Below are positions 22,137 through 24,096 of a stretch of 24,096 nucleotides of DNA, piece after piece. The stretch spans positions 1 through 24,096 of the forward strand of contig JAFYJX010000080.1 in the NCBI GenBank assembly GCA_017537905.1. Direction: 5' to 3'. The first letter of the stretch is position 1, and each line of letters starts with the position of its first letter. The notes below the pieces were generated by a model. The model was not told the origin of the DNA. It saw nothing but the letters and a program-made list of their open reading frames with translations, and searched no databases. The stretch comes from Clostridiales bacterium. Lineage in GTDB: Bacteria > Bacillota_A > Clostridia > Saccharofermentanales > Saccharofermentanaceae. The position numbers and the translations under genes are program-made.

Positions 22137-24096
22137 TTACTTCTTGTCTTTAAGACCGTCAGCTTCGAGCTGTGACTCTAAACGATCCTGCTCGTCAAGG
22201 AGCTCATTGCGGGCCTGAACCTGATCGAGATAGTCGTTAGCGAACAGCTCTGTGTCGCTCTCTGCTTCACCGTACTCGTGGCCTGTGATAAGCTTGCTGT
22301 TTGCCTTGATAACAGGAACAGCAGTGATATCACTGTGAGCCTTGATACCTGTACCTGCAGGGATGAGCGCACCGATGATAACGTTCTCCTTGATACCGAT
22401 GAGCGGATCAACCTTACCCTTGATAACAGCGTCTGTAAGAACCTTAGCTGTTTCCTGGAAGGATGCAGCTGACATGAAGGAGTCAGAAGCGCTTGCGGCC
22501 TTAGCGATACCGAGGAGGATCGTCTTGCCGTTAGCGGGTCTCTTACCCTGCTCTTCGCAGTCTCTGTTTCTGGAGATGAAGTTATACCAGTCAACAGTTG
22601 TACCTGTCATGAAGCCTGTATCACCCGGATCGTCGATCTGGACTCTTCTCATCATCTGCTTTGTGATGATCTCGATGTGCTTATCGTTGATGTTTACACC
22701 ACCACCTGTGTAGTAAACCTTTGTGATCTCAGAGATGATGTACTTCTGAACGGCACGGATATCCTTAACTCTGAGGATTTCCTTAGGATCGATCTTACCG
22801 TCGATGATCTGATCGCCGGCTTCGATTACCTGACCGTCAGTAACTGTAAGTGTTGCGTGAGAAGGAACCTTGTATTCCATCTTCTCGATCGGGTTGCCCT
22901 TAGCATCCTTGATCGGCTCAACACCCTCATCATATACAGGTGTTACAACGATAGTCTTCTGCTTTGTCTTCTCGTTCTCAACGATCTTAACAGAACCCGG
23001 AACGGAAGAGATGATACCGTGACCCTTAGGATCTCTTGCTTCGAAGATCTCTGTAACTCGAGGGAGACCCTGAGTGATATCTTCACCGGAAGCAGCGATA
23101 CCACCGGAGTGGAACGTTCTCATCGTAAGCTGTGTACCAGGCTCACCGATTGACTGAGCTGCGATGATACCGACAGCTTCACCAACTGCAACAGGACGGC
23201 CTGTAGCGAGGTTGATACCGTAGCACTTTGAGCAGACGCCTCTTCTGGAGCGGCAGTCAAATACTGATCTGATCTTAAGCTTGCCCAAGTCTTCGATCTG
23301 CTGTCTGGAAAGGATCTTGCCTGCAGCTTCTGCCTCAGCAACCTTTGCAGCAACCTTCTTTTCGCGCTCTGCAAGCTTCTCAGGTGTCTCAGCACCCTTG
23401 ATCTTAACGGAATCCTTAACAGCCTGTCTTGCCTCGTTAGCTTCCTTCTTTGCAAGCTCAACGGACTTGCAGATATCCTCTGCCTTAAGAGCGTCGATAA
23501 GTTCGTTCTTCTTAACGATTACTTCGCCTGTCTGGTAGTTAATGATGTCTTCAGCTGCATAACGGCCATAGAGACGGTCGTTAAGGGACTTGATAACGTT
23601 AGTGTGCTTGTTGGAAACCTCTGTGATCTCCTTAACCCATGTGAAGTCATCAGTACCGCAGTCTTCTTCTGTAACAACAACTGCCTGAGCAACGTCAACG
23701 AGACGTCTTGTAAGGTAACCTGACTCAGCTGTCTTAAGAGCTGTATCGGAGAGAGCCTTACGGGCACCGTGTGAGGAGATGAAGAACTCGAGCACGTTCA
23801 TACCTTCACGGAGGTTGGACTTGATCGGGATCTCGATCGTGTTACCGGTTGTATCCTGCATGAGACCACGCATACCTGCGAGCTGCTTGATCTGGTTGTT
23901 GGAACCACGGGCACCGGAGTCAGCCATCATTCTGATCGGGTTGTAGATGTCGAGGTTGTCCATCAACGCCTTTGTGATGTTGTTTGTAGTCTCAGACCAA
24001 ACCTTAGTAACTTCGTTGTGACGCTCTGTCTCTGTGAAGAATCCTTCTTCAGCAGCTTCGTTGATCTCTTCAACTCTCTCGTCACCTTCAGCGATC
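22137..24096 (-). CDS. rpoC: RNA polymerase beta' subunit, C-terminal part
   Basis: The last 653 or so codons of rpoC; the gene continues past the right edge. The frame stays open to 24096 ([20 protein letters not shown] at the edge), so the TTG/ATG at 23966 is internal. Visible parts in order: [20 protein letters not shown], the bridge-helix/trigger-loop region ([20 protein letters not shown], then [12 protein letters not shown]), the zinc-site cysteines (EDCGTD, then [15 protein letters not shown]), and [26 protein letters not shown]. The middle of the visible part holds a lysine/glutamate-rich helical segment (about [19 protein letters not shown]) just before the second zinc-binding cluster. 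The product catalyses transcription as part of core RNA polymerase. It ends in a strong terminator and is followed by the NlpC/P60 gene rather than by rpsL-rpsG-fusA. Confidence 0.97.
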   Translation of the reverse strand, partial: IAEGDERVEEINEAAEEGFFTETERHNEVTKVWSETTNNITKALMDNLDIYNPIRMMADSGARGSNNQIKQLAGMRGLMQDTTGNTIEIPIKSNLREGMNVLEFFISSHGARKALSDTALKTAESGYLTRRLVDVAQAVVVTEEDCGTDDFTWVKEITEVSNKHTNVIKSLNDRLYGRYAAEDIINYQTGEVIVKKNELIDALKAEDICKSVELAKKEANEARQAVKDSVKIKGAETPEKLAEREKKVAAKVAEAEAAGKILSRQQIEDLGKLKIRSVFDCRSRRGVCSKCYGINLATGRPVAVGEAVGIIAAQSIGEPGTQLTMRTFHSGGIAASGEDITQGLPRVTEIFEARDPKGHGIISSVPGSVKIVENEKTKQKTIVVTPVYDEGVEPIKDAKGNPIEKMEYKVPSHATLTVTDGQVIEAGDQIIDGKIDPKEILRVKDIRAVQKYIISEITKVYYTGGGVNINDKHIEIITKQMMRRVQIDDPGDTGFMTGTTVDWYNFISRNRDCEEQGKRPANGKTILLGIAKAASASDSFMSAASFQETAKVLTDAVIKGKVDPLIGIKENVIIGALIPAGTGIKAHSDITAVPVIKANSKLITGHEYGEAESDTELFANDYLDQVQARNELLDEQDRLESQLEADGLKDKK

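Overview
The window looks like chromosomal DNA of an anaerobic Bacillota (class Clostridia), probably a gut- or rumen-type lineage. The evidence is the company of genes: a FolD/FchA one-carbon pair, a TRAM-less RumA-type rRNA methyltransferase, an ECF sigma factor with a membrane anti-sigma factor, an SH3b-NlpC/P60 hydrolase with an acidic Gly-Glu-Pro linker, and a Bce-like resistance operon. Assignment below class is not possible from the sequence alone. Nearly all genes lie on the minus strand; only the membrane gene at 9114 and the pair at 19027-20435 are on the plus strand. No phage, insertion sequence, tRNA, rRNA or CRISPR array was seen.

Left part (1-6.8 kb): an XRE regulator runs off the left edge behind a promoter carrying a palindrome. 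It is followed by an intergenic space with two copies of a 45-base repeat, then cysteine synthase with a UUCG-loop terminator. Next comes a tightly overlapped operon, read right to left: ABC ATPase, two-ectodomain FtsX-type permease, OmpR-type response regulator and a single-helix histidine kinase. This is the plan of a peptide-antibiotic sensing and detoxification module.

Middle (6.8-12 kb): a GT2 glycosyltransferase coupled to a UDP-galactopyranose-mutase-like flavoprotein, and a divergent polytopic membrane protein. Between the last two lies an in-frame 3' remnant of a second copy of the membrane protein. An acyltransferase-3 membrane enzyme follows, whose gene overlaps an XRE-AbrB fusion regulator. 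These look like cell-envelope glycan or lipid functions.

Right part (12-24 kb): an ECF sigma, anti-sigma and solute-binding lipoprotein operon with a recognisable ECF-type promoter. Next is a fchA-folD-rRNA-methyltransferase operon in which FolD has lost the residues needed for its cyclohydrolase half, which FchA can plausibly supply. Then come two overlapping genes for similar small membrane proteins of unknown family, the SH3b-NlpC/P60 hydrolase, and the 3' two-fifths or so of rpoC. rpoC ends in a strong terminator and is not followed by rpsL/rpsG.

The most distinctive observations are the split of FolD/FchA activities, the tandem-duplication remnant at 8871-9092, the paired repeats at 365-471, the uncharacterised paralogous membrane pair, and a run of eight G forming the ribosome-binding site of the flavoprotein gene.
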